6,110 nt of DNA from Candidatus Hydrogenedentota bacterium (GTDB lineage: Bacteria; Hydrogenedentota; Hydrogenedentia; Hydrogenedentales; SLHB01): positions 1 through 6,110 of the forward strand of contig JAPLKX010000706.1 of NCBI GenBank assembly GCA_026387845.1, given 5' to 3'. Position 1 is the stretch's first letter; each line of letters starts with the position of its first letter. The notes beneath the pieces are model-generated. The model saw nothing but the letters and a program-made list of their open reading frames with translations. It was not told the origin of the DNA and ran no database searches. Both the position numbers and the translations under genes were made by a program. Below, piece by piece: positions 5,161 to 6,110 of this stretch.

Positions 5161-6110
5161 ATGGTACGTACTTGGATACTGGTTGCGTTGGTGCTGGGTG
5201 CATTGGGTTGTGCCACGGGCAAGCCGGCTCCCGAACGCGAACCCGCTGCCGCGCTCGAAGCGCCCGCGCCTCAAACCACGAATCCGCGGCCGGACATCAC
5301 CCTTAACCTGGATGCGACAACCCTGCTGGGCGATTTTGTCTCCACGCTGGCGGATACGACCGGCGGCAGCCTGATCGTCATGAACAGGCTCGAATACGTC
5401 TCGATACCGCCAAGAAACTGGCGAAAGACACCGTTCGAGCAGGTGATAAAAGACATAGCAGGCCCCGCCAACATCCAAGTCGAAGAAAATCCCTACTATC
5501 TGTTCCTTTACTTCCCCGGTTACGAAGTGCTGGAGTCGGTATCGCTGGAAGGCCGGCTGGACCCGGCGTTCGCGGCCACCACGGCGTCAATCGGGTTTGG
5601 TTACAGGACCACGATTTTCGAGGCGCTGGCATTTATGTCCAGTTCGCTGGGGATCACGTTGCTGGCCGACCAGGTAGTCGGCGACGCCCAGCTTGGCGCG
5701 CTCAACCTGGCCGAGTCGCCCCTGCACGTGTGCCTGGCCGCGCTGCTGAAATCGGCCCGGGTGCCTGCCGACGCCTTTGGCGTGGAGTCGACGCCCGAAT
5801 ACGTTTTCCTGCACGCAAAAGCAAACCCGCCCCGCGAAACCCTCCTGAACCCGCTCGAACTGACCCCGGCGCAGACGGAGTTTCTCAACCCGAAGGTCAC
5901 CGCCACCCTGATGGAACCGTACTACACGCCGGGCGCGCCGCTGCGGCCGTATCTTGGTCGCTGCATGCGCGGCGAGGATGGTCATGAACTGCCCACCGGT
6001 GAGTGGAACACCGTTGAAATCATGGCGGTCGGCGACCGCTCCCTGCACCTCCTGAACGGACGGGTGGTGAACGTCCTGCAGGATGCCGAATGCACGACGG
6101 ATGGAAAAAC
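5161..6110 (+). CDS. lipoprotein with two STN/secretin N-domain-like repeats and a DUF1080-like tail (3' end beyond window)
   Basis: The frame is open from ATG 5161 to the window end (316 complete codons), so the gene is partial. GGAG (5150-5153) lies 7 nt upstream of the start. Residues 1-16 are a signal peptide ending in a lipobox-like ALG-C17, so a lipid-anchored protein is likely. An Ala/Pro-rich tether follows (18-44). Residues 45-118 (ITLNLDATTLLGDFVSTLAD … TPFEQVIKDIA) have the strand-helix-strand pattern of the short secretin/TonB N-terminal domain. Residues 144-220 (TIFEALAFMSSSLGITLLAD … PLHVCLAALLKSA) repeat it. Residues 280-308 carry GEWNTVEI…GD…LLNGRVVN, the C-terminal hallmark of DUF1080 (3-keto-disaccharide hydrolase, concanavalin-like fold). 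The roughly 130 residues that normally precede that hallmark are mostly absent. No pore-forming secretin domain is seen inside the window, so a secretin is not claimed. Function is unknown; a cell-surface carbohydrate-binding role is possible. Confidence 0.85.
   Translation, partial: MVRTWILVALVLGALGCATGKPAPEREPAAALEAPAPQTTNPRPDITLNLDATTLLGDFVSTLADTTGGSLIVMNRLEYVSIPPRNWRKTPFEQVIKDIAGPANIQVEENPYYLFLYFPGYEVLESVSLEGRLDPAFAATTASIGFGYRTTIFEALAFMSSSLGITLLADQVVGDAQLGALNLAESPLHVCLAALLKSARVPADAFGVESTPEYVFLHAKANPPRETLLNPLELTPAQTEFLNPKVTATLMEPYYTPGAPLRPYLGRCMRGEDGHELPTGEWNTVEIMAVGDRSLHLLNGRVVNVLQDAECTTDGK

Noticed and set aside
5099..5203. N-terminal extension of the 4541-5098 gene
   Set aside because: The extra 35 residues lack signal character, precede a natural signal peptide, and overlap the start of the divergent lipoprotein gene and the predicted promoter.
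5074..5478. Minus-strand frame opposite the lipoprotein start
   Set aside because: It covers both divergent starts and the promoter region and shows no domain. The plus-strand lipoprotein signal peptide and lipobox explain the DNA better.
5161..6110. Outer-membrane secretin
   Set aside because: Only the small N-domain-like repeats are seen; the pore-forming secretin domain is absent within the window and a DUF1080-like motif follows instead.
1..6110. CRISPR array, toxin-antitoxin pair, defence island or prophage
   Set aside because: No repeat-spacer pattern, no small overlapping gene pair and no nuclease, helicase, integrase or capsid motifs are present. The repeats seen are palindromes or short tandem units.

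Overview
The window looks like chromosomal DNA from an uncultured, GC-rich bacterium. Three things point towards the Planctomycetota/Verrucomicrobiota/Hydrogenedentota range: a C-terminal DUF1080-type motif, an FHA-GAF-cyclase signalling protein, and gaps filled with short GC-rich dispersed repeats. This placement is an inference from gene style and is not firm. I see no rRNA, tRNA, CRISPR array, transposase gene or phage gene.

Layout. Bases 1-335 are non-coding and hold a G-quadruplex-type G-rich repeat, a 9-bp phased GGGAC repeat, a candidate promoter and a long hairpin. Bases 336-1871 (+) encode a tryptophan-rich polytopic membrane protein of unknown function. Bases 1872-2051 separate two convergent genes and carry REP-like palindrome copy A. 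Bases 2052-2486 (-) encode a small secreted protein with an excellent Shine-Dalgarno site. Bases 2487-2807 are non-coding and carry REP-like palindrome copy B, further small hairpins and a candidate promoter. Bases 2808-4472 (+) encode an FHA-GAF-class IIIb adenylate cyclase. Bases 4473-4540 hold a second copy of the 9-bp GGGAC repeat between convergent genes. Bases 4541-5098 (-) encode a signal-peptide protein with a C-terminal membrane anchor. Bases 5099-5160 form a compact divergent promoter region. Bases 5161-6110 (+) hold the 5' part of a lipoprotein gene that runs off the window; it has two secretin N-domain/STN-like repeats and a DUF1080-like tail.

How the genes relate. No operon is visible, because every neighbouring pair is convergent or divergent. 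The only gene with a confident function is the cyclase, a soluble cAMP-producing sensor that would join phosphothreonine recognition (FHA) and small-ligand sensing (GAF) to nucleotide signalling. The other four products are all envelope proteins (polytopic membrane, secreted, single-pass and lipoprotein). The divergent pair at 5098/5161 shares a 62-bp control region and is the best candidate for co-regulation.

I do not see a clear new defence or mobile system. The most notable signals are two REP-like palindromes whose inner stems differ by compensating changes, a well-formed promoter that implies a leaderless mRNA for the 5098 gene, and the unusual domain combination of the truncated lipoprotein.
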